From the NCBI GenBank assembly GCA_003342895.1, contig PTFA01000402.1, forward strand, positions 62,001 through 126,000: DNA of 64,000 nucleotides. The letters run 5' to 3'. This document shows, piece by piece, positions 10,101 through 23,305 of this stretch. Numbering within the stretch: position 1 is the stretch's first letter; each line of letters opens with the position of its first letter. The notes under the pieces were generated by a model, which worked only from the letters and a program-made list of their open reading frames with translations, did not search any database and had not been told where the DNA came from. The position numbers and the translations under genes are program-made. The DNA is from Casuarius casuarius (Eukaryota > Chordata > Aves > Casuariiformes > Casuariidae).

Positions 10101-13100
10101 TGACTATCCATTTCCCCAGACAATCTACAAGTAGTAATTTGGGAAATACTACATGGCTGAGACTGTGACCTTGTAAAAACCTGGACACACTGCTATCCTT
10201 ACTGCCTCCAAAAAAATTTTACACTAAAAGAAAAAAATGCCCCAAGAACAGATGTAGATGTTGTCCTTGCTTTTACTGATTAAAGACAAAGATATTGCTT
10301 TGCACAAGATGCAAGTTTATTTAATTTTACACTACACTAACTTTGCACTTCCAGCGCTGCAGTCTATCGCTCAGACTGCAATTTAGTATGATCTCATCAT
10401 TGTAAATGCAAACTGGAGAAGATGAACCACAAGGGAACAAACTGCTAAATTTAAATTCTCTGACAAATCAAAATTATGAAAAAAGTTATTCAATACACAC
10501 TCAAAATATAGAATATTTTAATATAACATAGCATTGAAAATATATAGGATGTCCTTTGTATCGCTGATGTCAACAAATTAAGTGAGAAATCAGCTAAACT
10601 TATATTATGCTCTAGGGACAAATCAAAGCAGTCCTTTGTGAAAGTATTCTGATATATACCAATAAAAAAGGGAGTTACAACATAAAAACTTAGTAAATTT
10701 TCACATTCTTATGAGCAGGAAGTCCACAGACAAACATGCTGGTGAGTTACTTTAACATGAAAAAAGTTAAAACTGAACTGCTATTGGACATGCACGAATG
10801 CTAGAAATGAGAATGAAAGTTGATAGAACATGGCGGGTATTCCAGAAATGAGGAAGACTTCTTTTGCAAAGAGACATTTAATCCTTTTTGTCAAAGGCAT
10901 TGAAAATTTTACCTTTCTAAATATTTTTAGGAGATTGGCTTTATGCTTAATGATTCCTGAACTTCCTTCCTGATACATACTATAATTACATATTTATTTC
11001 CCACACATGAAATTTCAAATCACTCCACTGCATGCAGTCACACATTCAGCTCTTTAAACTCTGAACTTTCAACTGTTAATAAGGCATTAATTTTGCATAT
11101 GATTTTCATGAGTAAATAGCCTGGAAGGATAGGTCTTAAGTAGTTGATTGTGCAATCTGATGTGTACTTATATGGCCTGAGATATTTTATATAAGAGAAT
11201 GCTGGGTTACATTTTGAGTATATTGTTATTCTGTTCTGTAAGTTTTTACAGCTATGTTAAAAATTTCATTAACAATCACATATACAACTATCCTTCCAAG
11301 TTTCTTTGTTAACTTTAATGAGCTAAATATGGTCTCTATGCATCCATTATGCGAAAACCAGCTGCCCTCAAAGACTAAAGCTAACTGTAGGAATATTGCC
11401 CCCTATTTCCATCCAATAAGTACAAACCCCACAAATCTCATACTTCAAGAGATTCTGGAGTTAGCTGGCTTTCCAATATTGTTCCAGTGTATCCTGCATG
11501 CTGGACACTTTGCAGTGGAACTATGACCTGGCAGCAGCATCTCAAATTCCTAAGCTTATAAATAAATAAGCTTGGAAATGGGAAGATTAAAATTAATAGA
11601 TACATTTACAGGCAATGAAATGGGTACTTTTGGTACAAACAGGAAAAATCAGAAAAATGAGAAATCAAAATTCCTCTCCACATCTCATTTCCAAAATAAA
11701 GATATTCCTATTCAAAACAGAGAAGGGAGCAAATGTAAGAAGCAAAAATACAGATGGCATTTCTCAGAGACTCCCCGACATCAAAAGAGCCAGGGAAACG
11801 CAGAGGGGGAACACAGGGCAAAAGCTACTCCCTCCTCCTAACTCGGCTCCACTTGCAGAAACAAATTGCCTGCGCTATGGAAACTTGGATGTCAGACATG
11901 ACAAAATTATTCAATTCCCGTTTCTGCCAGCACCTACTCTGCTTAAGAGACCCAGAGAATCCCTTTTTTGGGAGAGCCAGTAGCTTCCTCTCTTCCTTTC
12001 ATAATGTTCTTTGAGAGTCTGCAAAAGGGAAGCTCCCAGTCAAACTGCAAACATGCAGTTAAGCCCATGGCTACTATAAAGCTGATGCCCCCAAAATAAT
12101 ATAAGGTAGAAGGCATTTAAAGAGTATTTTGGCAAAGAACTATGAATCAACCCTCGCAAGAACAGCAGCCTCACGCTGGATACAAAGACAGGAACACCAG
12201 TATTAGAACAAGAGAAAACCAGAGGAGAACTATGAACTATTTGTATCACCTAAAAAAAAGTCTGAAGAATATGTGATTGGGCTGTCAACAGAATTTGAAG
12301 ATAAGAGTGACACCAGCTAAATTGATGGATATTTGAGAAAAATATTTATGCCTTAAATTCTCATGTGTACTCATACTCGGTTTTAAGTCTACTGAAGCAT
12401 TTCAATATCTGCATTTTCCATATCTGATTTAACCTGTTCTCTGTAATGATGACTGTCTGTATAGTGTACATATGCATACAGCTACAGTCAAACAAAAAGG
12501 CACATGAAAACTTCAGGAACAGTATTCAAGTGATATCAATTGCATATTACTAAAAACATGAGATAAGAACTTCATGTGGTAGTCCCAGGTGAAATACAAA
12601 CCTAATTCTTCATTTTATTTGATTTTTCTAAACTACTTCCAAAAATGATAAATTACTTGAAATGCAAAGTGATTTTTCCTCCTCCAGGTCCTGTTTCAGA
12701 GTTTTACGTTATCGTACATCTGTTGCATATACACAAACCCACCATCTATCTTCACTAGAGTCTAGGAAAAACATTGTAAAAATTATTTCTACACTGGAAA
12801 AGCAGTCCTTTCTCCCTCCCTACCAAATCTCCTAAAAGCACAAGACCAGTGCTCTGCATTTTGGACAGAAACAAAGTAACTTGAACTTCTGGACCCACAA
12901 CATTATAAAGGATGAGACAAAACTCCCATTTGCATTTTGGCTTACCAGTACTTCTACATTTTCACTTTGGTCCCATTATAAAGCACTATTTTTCATGACT
13001 CTAAATTTAAAGGAAAAATTACATTTCAACTTGAAATCTAACTTTGTCAGCGCCTCTGATTTCATAACTTTCCAAAAGATTCTAGATTTTTTTTTATAGT

Positions 13101-13490
13101 TGTTTGAATGTTTACCATTTGAGTTACTTTTGAAATCCACAACCTGAAATTATCTAGGGTAAATGAATGCAGATCAGAAAGCATGCATCAAAAATCTGAT
13201 CCCTTTCAAATTCTGATTTTTAATCTATTAAAATTTTCACTTTAGATAGTTTCTTGATAAATCAAGCATTTTATCAAGAGAAGGCATGCTCTGATCTCAT
13301 GAACAACTGGTTTAGTTTAAATTAAATACATATACGTCATACATACCTGGTCTGCGGACTGGACATTGTAAGGCTACTTATGGATACCTTCTGCTGAAGG
13401 ACAGCACTCATACCTGACTTTTGTGTTTATCCCTGCTTTGGGTTTTTTAATTTGAGTTTGTTTTAACCACACAGGCAGTTCTTTACTGAC
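7156..13490 (-). other. DIP2A: DIP2A intron 5 (6,335 bp)
   Basis: Intron between exons 5 and 6. It contains a T20 run (7251-7270) and otherwise AT-rich unique-looking sequence. Overlapping open frames at 11572-12014 match no family I know and are treated as chance. I recognise no transposable element. Confidence 0.8.
7251..7270. repeat. Poly-T run (20 T; A20 in the DIP2A transcript)
   Basis: Twenty consecutive T on the plus strand, 96-115 nt upstream of the exon 6 acceptor in transcript sense. Its length is probably variable between individuals. Confidence 0.9.
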
Positions 13491-13736
13491 CTAGCTGGGT
13501 GTGTGCCATGAGATCTGCAAGCACAGTGGCAGCAGCGGTGGCAGTAGCGGTATTGGAAGCAGCGGCGGGTTTCCCTCCGGGATGAGATGAGGTGGAGGAT
13601 GCAGAGGATGAGGTGGAGGAGCCCTGAATAACCCGGTTAAGCCAGGGCTCTACGTTGGAATGGCTCTGGAACGGAGTGGAGGTGATCCGCCCTTGCCGAC
13701 GTAACGAGCCCTCATCTTCTGATGCTGACGATGTGT
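13491..13736 (-). CDS. DIP2A: DIP2A exon 5 (Ser/Thr/Ala-rich linker)
   Basis: This 246-nt exon, phase 1 to phase 1, has 81 full codons, around residues 135-217. It begins TSSASEDEGSLRR, passes through VEPWLNRVIQGSS, then a serine-rich run (SSTSSSASSTSSHPGG) and an alanine/threonine-rich run (ATATAAATVLADL), and ends AHTQL. SASEDEGSLRR and PWLNRVIQGSSTSSSASS are typical of DIP2A/B, and SSHPGG points to DIP2A. The Ala/Thr tract is low-complexity and differs from the mammalian protein as I remember it; such tracts vary quickly. The exon is locally GC-rich compared with its introns. The acceptor is ttttaatcacag|AC (AG at 13738-13737), with a modest pyrimidine tract. The donor is CTAG|GTCAGT (from 13490). 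The segment is probably disordered and a phosphorylation target; that role is inference. Confidence 0.95.
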
Positions 13737-16700
13737 CTGTGATTAAAATAATGATGACAGGCATGTAATGTGGGAATGACCCAATAGACGGGAACATGAA
13801 GTTTTTCCATGTTCTTCACGTAGCGTTCTCATGTGCTAAACATGAGATGCATGTATTAAGCAAATGGTATATTCACATGCACTAATTCTGCCCATTGTCT
13901 TTTTTTATGTTAGCGTAACAACTTCTACACATTATCGCTAGAACACACTTGAAGCAAAGTTTCATTTACTTCCTACATTTGGAAAGACAGAAGACTTGAA
14001 AAAGCTGTTGCCTAAGCTACCTAGTACAGTCACTAACCACTGTTAGTGGGCATACCATACCTCTTCCATTGAAAGAATATTTCTATTCTGAACAGATGAA
14101 TTGAGACTCATCTTCCCTGAATAAATCCTATTATAGTTTTTTTTTTTTTTTAAGTCTTCACTTTCAGATTTTTTTGACATTTTTGAAAACTAATTACGAA
14201 AAAAGCACAGTACTAGAAAGTTCGATAAGTCATTTCATTAATCTAAAAATAATTTTAAAGAGATTAAGTATGTATTTTAACCACACAAACTGATACTAAT
14301 GAGTACTATATAGCAATGCTTAGTAAAGCATCTTTTCACCATGGATGTGTATTTGTTGCTCTTAAAGTCTGATTAAGGGCTCCTATTTTAGTTACCTTCC
14401 AGTTATTCAGAACTTGCCAAAAGTTTCCCCTTTGTACTCTTTCCACATTCATTATCTGCTTGACAGCAATTGAAAAGGTCTTTTTAAAGATCAAGAAAAC
14501 ACAGCTCTATTGGTTCTGAGTGAAAAACGGAAACTTTTGTTAAAGAAAAATCTTCCCTTTTTTAGTTCGACTTCTGTCAAAATCATTGTGATGTGAAATT
14601 AAGGCTTATCACAGAAGTGACAGGTACGTCGGTTGGACATTCAGTCTCTTCCTAAAGTAACTGCTGCATTTTAAGAACTAGAACCTCAGCATGTTTTTTT
14701 ATTCCCCCCTCTTCTGGGTTTATTAAAGGAAAGCTGCTAAAACAATGCACTTCCTATATATTGATAAACTTCTCATTAAGTCAGTTCATGAATAGCTCCT
14801 AAAACAATGTACTGCTCCTACACTGATAAACTTCACATTAAATCAGTTTGTAAAAAGCAGTTTTAATTCACACAGCAGCCAGGACAATTAAGAAAAGGTA
14901 CTGCAGACAGAAGACCACAGGAGTGGTCAGAAAAAAAGTGTCCACTAATGAAGATATATTCTAGAGTCTTTTCCAGATGCTGAGATCCTGCATGATGGTG
15001 GGAGTTACCACAGAAAATCTGCAACCTTAGCTTTGGCATTTTTTTAATCCTCTGAACGCTTAACTGTTCTTAAACAGTGAAAGCACAAAAATCCGAAAGC
15101 ATTTCGTAAGAACCCACTTTGATGCAATGGCCTTTTCAAAGTCAAAATTGCAGATCTCTCACTACTTGACCACCCCTAGTCAAATGCGACCAGCTTTGAA
15201 TGAAAAAACACAAACAATTGATCTTTGAGAAGATACAGCTGTGGTAGATCACCATTCCTGGGTCTGTGCCTTGTGTATTTCTGGTCTACTCCCATAGTTG
15301 TAGTTTTTGGCTGCTGACTCCCTCTCTTCCTGGAAAGGAGCCAAACCAACTCCTTAGTGCTTGCAACCTTCTCTTTCTTTTAGGCAGAAGGCAAAAATAA
15401 ACAATTCCAGGAAAATCTAACAAGACAGGATTACAAACACTCGGATTTAGCAAAAATACATATGTGATTTATTATCACTTCAGAGTAAAAGTACAGAAAA
15501 AATGGTTTCCTCAAAGGAGACATACTCTGACAGTGTCCCTTACTCAGACATAAATTTAATGAAGTCTCTATAAAATTGCTAAGATTGCAGATATTTTACA
15601 TAAGCCAAAACCAACTTTAAGCTTCTAAACTTTACACTATAAACAAAATTGTAAAAATAAATGAGATGCCCATAGTAATAGAAACGTTCTAATAACAAAA
15701 CACAATTACAACAGGAAAAGTAGCAAGTTAACATCAGTGAATTAGCTCTCCGACAGTCACAGAGTTAAATGTCAGTTCTGGATGTGCTGTGCACAGAATG
15801 CTATGTACTTGACTTGCAATTCTTCCTGGCTGGGAGCTGACCCAAGATAGCCACAGAAACCACCACCCTTTGGACCAAACATGCATGGAGACTACAGCTG
15901 AAGTTCTCATCACACGAAATCAGTGCGGGAAAGAGCAGAGACTCACCGAGATGAAAACAAAAGTGCATTAAAAGTTTTGGAAGGATTACTGATAAAAGCA
16001 GTTCCATTACTACCTATCAAGGGAGTTGGTTTTGAACCTAACATCATGACTGCAATCTGATGCTTCCTTCCTGAGCAGTGCAAGTAACTGTTTCTAGCAC
16101 AATTTCAGCTTTTAAATACTAAGAAAGCCTGATTTTAACTGCATTAACTTCTGCTAAGACAAGGATTTTGAAGTAGAGTTTAATGGTTCAAGTCTATACA
16201 TTCCCAGTAACTTAAACTGAGAGAAAATGTTCTAACTTCAGCATGCAGAGTGCTAAAGCAGCCGATAAAATTGTTTTGAAGGAAGTCTGAACTCAAAAGA
16301 GCAAAGGTATGCGGAGCTCCTGATCTAAGCCATTGTGAATTTAGGATTATTACTCCCTCAAAGATGACTTCAGGGTAGGTAGTGCAGCTGGCTGTCATTC
16401 AGTTGCAGAAAGCATGTGGACTGTGAGCAGAGTTCAGGAACCTTTGGCCAAGCTCTCATATTTAGACAAAGCTATATGCACTCTCATAACATAGTACTTA
16501 TTTTGCAGCACAATCTTCCTTGAAACTTTTACCAGTTAATACAATCTGCTGGTTTTTGGTTTCAGCTTTTGGGAGAGGAAGGAGGGATCCTTCCAGATCC
16601 AGCAAGTCCTAGGCAACCTCCTTGCCAGTGCAATGATCTGTTGCTGGTGCTTGACAGCAAAACTCACAGCTCCAGGGGTGACTCAGGTTCTTTGCAATGC

Positions 16701-18978
16701 AAGATTTTTCTTGCTGAGCTGGCTTTGTGAATAAAGGAAAACAGTCTTAGCCATGGAAAGACTATCCTTGTAAATAAATAAAAGCTGAAGCAAATCCATG
16801 GAATATTTTTTAATGGCTGGATCTTTCAGTGATACAAAACTCATCCAGTGATCCATTCTCTTATAGAGAGAATGAAAGGAAAATCCCAGATCCCGTAACT
16901 AATCACCTTCGCTTAAATCCAGCATGACAGTTCCCAGAGAAAGAACTCAATTCTTCTTACGCAACATTAGTTAGGGTACTTCTGTATCCTATTAAAGCCC
17001 AGTGCAAGTATATTTGGCATTTGCACTAAACACTTGGAAAGGCACATTAGAAGACACTCTCTAGCAGCTCCTGGTTAACAGCAATTTTTTCCTAAAAAGA
17101 AAGAGTGAAAAATCCACTTTCCTAACACCAATAAATTCAAGTGCATTCCTGAGCAGGGTATTTCACAGGAGCTTATCTTATCTAAGTTCTGTAACCATGC
17201 TTCACAACAAAGCATGCTGGAATGTATTTGATATGACCTGAGCTGTACATGTGGCTTCCCTGCAAGCATATACAGGGAAGCTATCTAAAATTTTTATAGA
17301 GTCCCTCAAAACCCCCAAGACTTTTTCTCCTTTGAAGCAGCATGCAGAATTCTGACTGCAGACAGAGTGGCTGTAGCAGTAACTGCAGGGGAACCATCAG
17401 AATTACTTCAAATCTGTCCTGAGGGTTTCAAAAATAGAAAGATATTTTGATTATCTCAAAAAAAAAGCTGCAGGGAGATTCCTTCTAGTTTTAAATACTA
17501 AGGGAGACAAGAAAAATCTAGCTGAACCCCCTGCTCCCCTAACTCACACAGCTCAGCTCCTGGATGCCAACTATTTTGGTATACCAAACTCCAGCACGTT
17601 CTTTTCTTGTCGCAATACACCTCACTCCAAACACAGAGTAACTTGGAACATTATAGCAATAAGAGAACAGGATAGAGTGATGCTATATAAAAAGCATGAC
17701 TGATTGTTCCATCAGAGTTTATTTTGGACAGTGAGGAAGACTATTGCCTTTAAGGGCCATAAGCAGAAGCTTTAGGACTTCTCTCCCAAAGCCTCAACAT
17801 ACAGACAGGCACTATAGTTTCATTTTCTCAATGATTTCAATTCAGGCAATTCTTGACAACTTTCATATACAAAAACAACATGTATACAAGATGCATGACA
17901 TGCATGCAACACGCTTCAATAACCACCCTGCTGAAATAGTTACTCTGACAAGCTTCCAAGCGAATACTAGAAGAGTAAGCTACATATCTTAAAGGAAAAA
18001 AACATAAAGGTGAAGGCAAAGCAGATTCAGGACTACAGAAGATACTTTTTTAACTAATGAAAATAACCAAAAAACCCACAAAAAGTATTATACAAAAGCA
18101 TGCAACTAGCAAAGAGAAGTAAAATTTCCCCTGAGGGAGAACAGAGAGAATAAATGCAGCCCAGGATGCAAGAGAGCAGCGCAACAGAGCTTCTCTTACT
18201 GATGGGGGATAAGGAAGACAACTGATGGAGAAGGGCACTAGAGGTCAGTGTGCCTCTACTCCAGGGCCACATTAAAAAGGACCGTACTAAGAGCACATCA
18301 TTCAAAACTTAAGAGCTTAGGGGAAATTCCTTTTCTTTGTATGCAAGATACAGGCCCCAAAATATTTGGCTTGCTAGCACAACATGTATCTGGAGAAACA
18401 TTTTTCTTAACCTCTAGAGAATTCATTGTGAGACAACAGGAAGACGACTTTTTTTCTTAAAAAAAAGTTTTAAAGAAAACATTCTGAGCTAAACAACCTA
18501 GACAATTATAGCATATGATTACTTGAATGTTTTAAATTGCTCACAGTTGAGACCATCTGATGAACACTCTGTAAGCTAATGCAGCAACTTAACACTTCAG
18601 CATTTTCTTCAACTCAAAGGAAAGGATCTTATGCAACATGAAGTAAGCTATTTACAGCCCTGGCATGCTTGCCAGGATTACGTCTTCCAAGTGACACTTT
18701 ATGTATGAGAACGCACTTAATGCATAAAGGGCAACTGCTCACTCTAGCTATTATAGTTTTCCTCAGCAGCTCCAGTATCTCTAGATGAGAGACTAAAAAC
18801 CTTGAGGAAAGACACAAAGAACAAATCCAACCAACACCTGATTACTAGGAATTACAGCCATGAATATGGAAGAAGTTTATTGCAACATACTCCAAAGTAG
18901 CGGAACAAAGCATTTGCTTTCTATACTTTGCTATTAAGTTTACCTGGCCAGATTTACATATGTTAACTCAGTAGATAC
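13737..18978 (-). other. DIP2A: DIP2A intron 4 (5,242 bp)
   Basis: Intron between exons 4 and 5. It contains a T15 run (14137-14151) and an imperfect 62-bp tandem duplication (14732-14855). No other element is recognised. Confidence 0.8.
14732..14855. repeat. Imperfect tandem duplication, two 62-bp units
   Basis: Unit 1 (14732-14793) begins AGCTGCTAAAACAATG and contains TTGATAAACTTCTCATTAAG. Unit 2 (14794-14855) begins AGCTCCTAAAACAATG and contains CTGATAAACTTCACATTAAA. The two align end to end without gaps, at roughly 80% identity by eye. This is a local duplication that has since diverged. Confidence 0.85.
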
Positions 18979-19098
18979 CTGGAGGCGTGTATGTTTCTAC
19001 TGAAGAGTGCACAAGAACAGACCGTCTTTTCGAAGGCATGGGCATTTTTCTCTCTTTGTATTTCGCCAGTGCTGCTTGTACTGCTTCAGTGTGGACAT
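18979..19098 (-). CDS. DIP2A: DIP2A exon 4 (end of DMAP1-binding domain)
   Basis: This 120-nt exon, phase 1 to phase 1, encodes VHTEAVQAALAKYKERKM, PMPSKRRSVLVHSS and VETYTPP, around residues 95-135. HTEAVQAALAK is conserved across DIP2 proteins and forms the helical end of the DMAP1-binding region. KYKERKMPMPSKRRSVLVHSS is the DIP2A form (DIP2B and DIP2C have KHKE). The acceptor is tttttatatatag|AT (AG at 19100-19099). The donor is CCAG|GTATCT (from 18978), of moderate strength. The join with exon 3 restores FRSD-VHTEAV, and with exon 5 restores TPPD-TSSASE. The basic cluster SKRR could be a localisation or interaction site; that is inference. Confidence 0.96.
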
Positions 19099-21954
19099 CT
19101 ATATATAAAAAAACAAATAAAAAAGGTTAAGAAATTACATTTAATCATGATTTCCTCCTAGAAACACAGAAAGCCTCAATACCACCTTTTACACAGCAAA
19201 TGCAAAATACAAAAGCTGAATCATGTTATAACCCTTATAGCTTTAGTCCTATATATTCAGCCTTCCTCCCAGGATCCATTTATCACAATCGCAGAAGGGA
19301 GGAAGTCCTCAATTTCAAAGGAGCAGCATTTCTTGGAGAAGAGCAAGGTCTAAGGCTAAACCACAGCAGCATGGCTTTGAATTCTGAGGCAGAGACATCG
19401 GCATTTATTCAGTCTGGGAGAAATGCAATTGAGACCTGTGGTGTCACTGCCATCCCCCAGCTTGGTTCAGAAGCAATTGATGCAAAATTTAAGGGGGGAT
19501 ATAAGCAAGGGGGTGGCGGAAGAGCCTTGATTAGGAAGAACACCCTGAAAACCAATCTTGAAGTTACAGAACACCTAGCACATTAACTGAGCTACAATTT
19601 TCTTTTCAAATAAATTTCAGTGCAGATACTGTAAACTGACAACTGTGTTGGCTTCTTCATGCTTCAAAATCCACAATGAGAGGAAAAATATATTATGAAA
19701 AATCTACACCAGAAGCTCTTATAAGAGAGCGGAGGAAGAAACAGAAAGAAGCTGCTAAATACACATGAAGAATCAGGGAAGGGGCACAAACTTTCCATTT
19801 TCCTGAAAGCAGAAATTATGCAAATACAGTCATCAGATATATTATAACTTTTCTTATTTTTAAGCTACAACTAAATTAGCTGAGATTAAAAAGGAATTTA
19901 CTGTTCAATCAAATAGAGTTTAATGAATTTAAATAATTATAAATCGTCTTTGACAAATTCTGCATTTCAATATAGCTTTTGACACCAAACGTAGGAAGCT
20001 CAGGCAGAAAAACAATCACAGGAAATGGAGAGATGTCAAGGAGAAATGAGACAGACCAAAATACGCTGAATCTGATGACCTAAGATTTCAACTCATGAAA
20101 AACTGGTACAGTGCATATACACTTGCACATACCTCCAACATACCTCCAAAAAGCAAGTATTTTGGTAAGACCAAAGCATATAGGCAATGACATTTCTTTT
20201 ATGCAAAAGCTGCTGTACCAGAGCTCCAGAATAGTGTTCAGTTTGCAAAAAGAGCTGTATTCTTTTCATTAGGTATCATCTAAGGCTGAAAATATTTAAC
20301 AGTAGATAGATAAACTTGTAAGTATGAAAGAGAAGCACGTGTCAACCACCAACAACAAATTATTGCTGTCCCATGTCTATAGGGATTAACTTGTATAACA
20401 ACTGCTGGTAATATTTAACAAGTCAATATGTAAGGGTCCTTTTTCAAGAGATCTGTATTCTTTGGGATATAGCTTTTATTATGATTGAAGGTCTAGCAGA
20501 GACTAGAACTAGAGCAAAGTCTACCGACAATCTCTGCCGATCTTGTTTCTAGGCAGCATGAAAGAGCACCTAAGGAACAACGTCCATCCTCTCACTTCCT
20601 TAGCAGCCTTACCAAACGCAAGCATTTAGCACGCTCGCCTGTGATACTTCCATCCAATCGTATTGCAAACGCTGGAGTTTGAAAAGGATCTTTGAGGATG
20701 ACCTTATTTTTTTTTTTTGAAGTATTCTTAAATCAGCAGATATATAACTAGCTCTGTTTACAGACAAATTATTCCAAACCCAACAGCACAAGGGTAGTAG
20801 CTGTACATCTCAACTGCGGCCCACCCTGCGCATGGCAAATCTGCACATCACCTCCGGCGCGATGCATCGCTCCTAAACCTTCCCTCCTGGTACCACACGG
20901 TTGGCAACACTAGCAAAGAGGATTCACCTTTGGATGGATGCAGAGTTCCTGCGCTTGCTACAAGGTGCCTATTTCCGGCACTATCCCAAAACGTATTGGA
21001 TCGTGCCCAGCGTGACCTTCTTCCCAACTATTTTGGAATACGCTGATCAATTCTGCTTAATTTTGACGATGTAGGAGAGCTCAAGGGAAAGCTAATCGGT
21101 ACGTATTTTTATCAAAGCTGGAAGATATTTCTCAGCATCCCAGGGAGTGAAAGGCTGTTAAGCAGCAGAGCACAGGAGATCAATATGAACTTGCAGGCTA
21201 TCTTGGTATAAAACGCTATTTGTCTCCTCAAGGCAGCTGTGTCCCCACGTGCTGGATAAACACCTGACTTTGGGGGAAAATTCTTCAATTCTCAATTTCA
21301 GAAAGAGATTACAAGTGTAAAGATACGGGTCTGCTACCTATAACTTAGAAAGCTGACTAAGAACCTAGCCAGAGAATGTTTCATGTAATATGATAGTTGT
21401 AGCCAACTATAATGAGATTTTGGCAGAGGAACCTTTCTTTCAAAACCTCTCCTCTTCCTAAGCAAATCAGCCAAAAATCACCGCAGCTTAATGTAAGATG
21501 ACATCTTTTCCCAAGTTGCATGGAAACTGTTCCACTTCCAAACTTCAGGAACCAAAATCAGGAAGCTTCTTTTCTTAGTCACAAATCCACATGAAAAACA
21601 AACTGTTTCCTTTAGCCAGGCCAAAGCAGAGCAAGAAAAAAAAAAACAACTAAAAAATCAAAATAAGTAGTGTGCTTACTGTACCAGAAACCTGCTAGCT
21701 CTTGTTAGTAATTGTCACTTCTCATGTCTGCAACTCCTCCGGATAACCTGCTCAGCGCTGCGTTTAATACATGCATGCAAGTATATTATATCAGCTGTGG
21801 ATGCTCACAAATATTTAACAATTTATCGGACGTCTGCTTGTCAGAAATAAAACCTATCTGTGCGACTAACTTGAGAGGTTCAGGGACACTGCTGTTGTGA
21901 GAAAAACCACCCAGTAAACTTCTGCCTTTTGAGATAAGATTTTTTTATATCTTT

Positions 21955-21982
21955 TTTATATATATAAAACATATATATATGT
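21955..21982. repeat. AT-rich microsatellite-like run
   Basis: A (TA)n-like stretch, ttttttatatatataaaacatatatata in broad outline, imperfect. It may be length-variable. Confidence 0.6.
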
Positions 21983-23235
21983 TAGATTCCTGCTGCCATC
22001 CCTCACACCACAGATTAGTCAATGGGTGTTTTCTGAATTTAAAATTTGCCATCCTCCCCACCCACCCAACATGCACACACCTGGACTACTGCTTTTTGTC
22101 TAATCTTGGTGTCTCCTGATGCCACTCTTGGATTTTATTTTTTTTCTAAATGTCCACCTTGGTGCTCGTGGATACCCAGAAGTGTGACACAAACCTGTTA
22201 CTTTCGTGAGACTCCAAAAGCTTTAAGCAGAACTGAACACACCAAGGACACTACTGCTATCCATTGACTCGGGAATATTACTTAGATGAAAAGCTATTTT
22301 TGCAGCCTTTAAAATTAAAGATAAAAAGTCAGTTCTACAGAAAACATTTATATAGCAGAATTTTAGACAAAAGCAAGCTGAATCTTTTAAAAAATTATAT
22401 ATTTGCACTATGTGTATTTCTATGTGTATTTTAGGTGATATTTTTATGTTGCTTTAACATTTGATAGCAACAAGTGGAACAGAACAAAAGGCATCTTTTT
22501 TCCAGAAAGGGTCTTTCAAGAGAAAAATAACACACGACTTTTATTAGTCTGTAGTCAGTAGCTCAATAAATAACCTCGGAGATTAAAAAAAAAATGAAAG
22601 CATTTCTTAACTAGCTGTGTATTTAGGGAATAGAAAGGACCAGCTGAGACAAGGATGTACTGAAGTACGGTAGGATAGATCATATCATCATATAGATTTG
22701 TGGTGGCAAGCAAACTACTTTTACTTCATTTCCAGAAGGCAAAAGCAGCACCTCCTTCTCCTCTAGCCCCCTCATCGCCCCTGAAACCTGGAAGATACTA
22801 GATTACATGATAAAAGGTAACCAGTCATGAACAATTTTTTTTCTGCCTTTGTGTGTTATTTTCATGGTGCTGACTTCATTAGCTCCTTCTGTACTCACTT
22901 AAGATCTATTTCCAAGTTGAAAACTCTTTTAATATCTTGTCCCTACATAACAACGGGGTAGGACCATCCTCTATCAGCCAAACTAAAGTAATTCATTTCA
23001 CCTTCCTGGAATGCTCTGTTCTTTTTCCACGCTTCCTTCCAAGAGCTTTTCTACATTATGAAGACAATGAAACCAACTTCACTAATAAAACCGAGAAGGA
23101 ATGAAATGATTTTAAGGAAACAGAACACTTAGGGTACAAATGTTCAAAGATTATTAGAAATTAAAGTTTATCTGAACCTAGAATTGCAAAAGGAAACTGT
23201 TTAGCATTGCCTATTGCTAAACTCTTAAATATTTA

Positions 23236-23305
23236 CATGTTTTAACAGGTAAAACATGATTTAACATGCAATGTTAAAATGTTAGAACATGATTTAACAT
23301 GCAAT
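23236..23305. repeat. Perfect 9-bp hairpin plus a 20-bp direct repeat
   Basis: CATGTTTTA (23236-23244) and TAAAACATG (23250-23258) are perfect inverted repeats around a 5-nt loop. Overlapping this, AACATGATTTAACATGCAAT occurs twice, at 23253-23272 and 23286-23305, with a 33-nt period. Origin unknown; it may be a local slippage or duplication. Confidence 0.85.

Noticed and set aside
11572..12014. Three overlapping plus-strand open frames of 86-122 codons in intron 5
   Set aside because: They overlap in all three frames, have no recognisable domain, no splice or codon evidence, and lie in purine-rich DNA with few stops. Chance openness is the simplest reading.
19200..19586. 128-codon plus-strand open frame about 100 bp upstream of exon 4
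   Set aside because: It is antisense to DIP2A, has no family resemblance and no supporting promoter or poly(A) signal in view.
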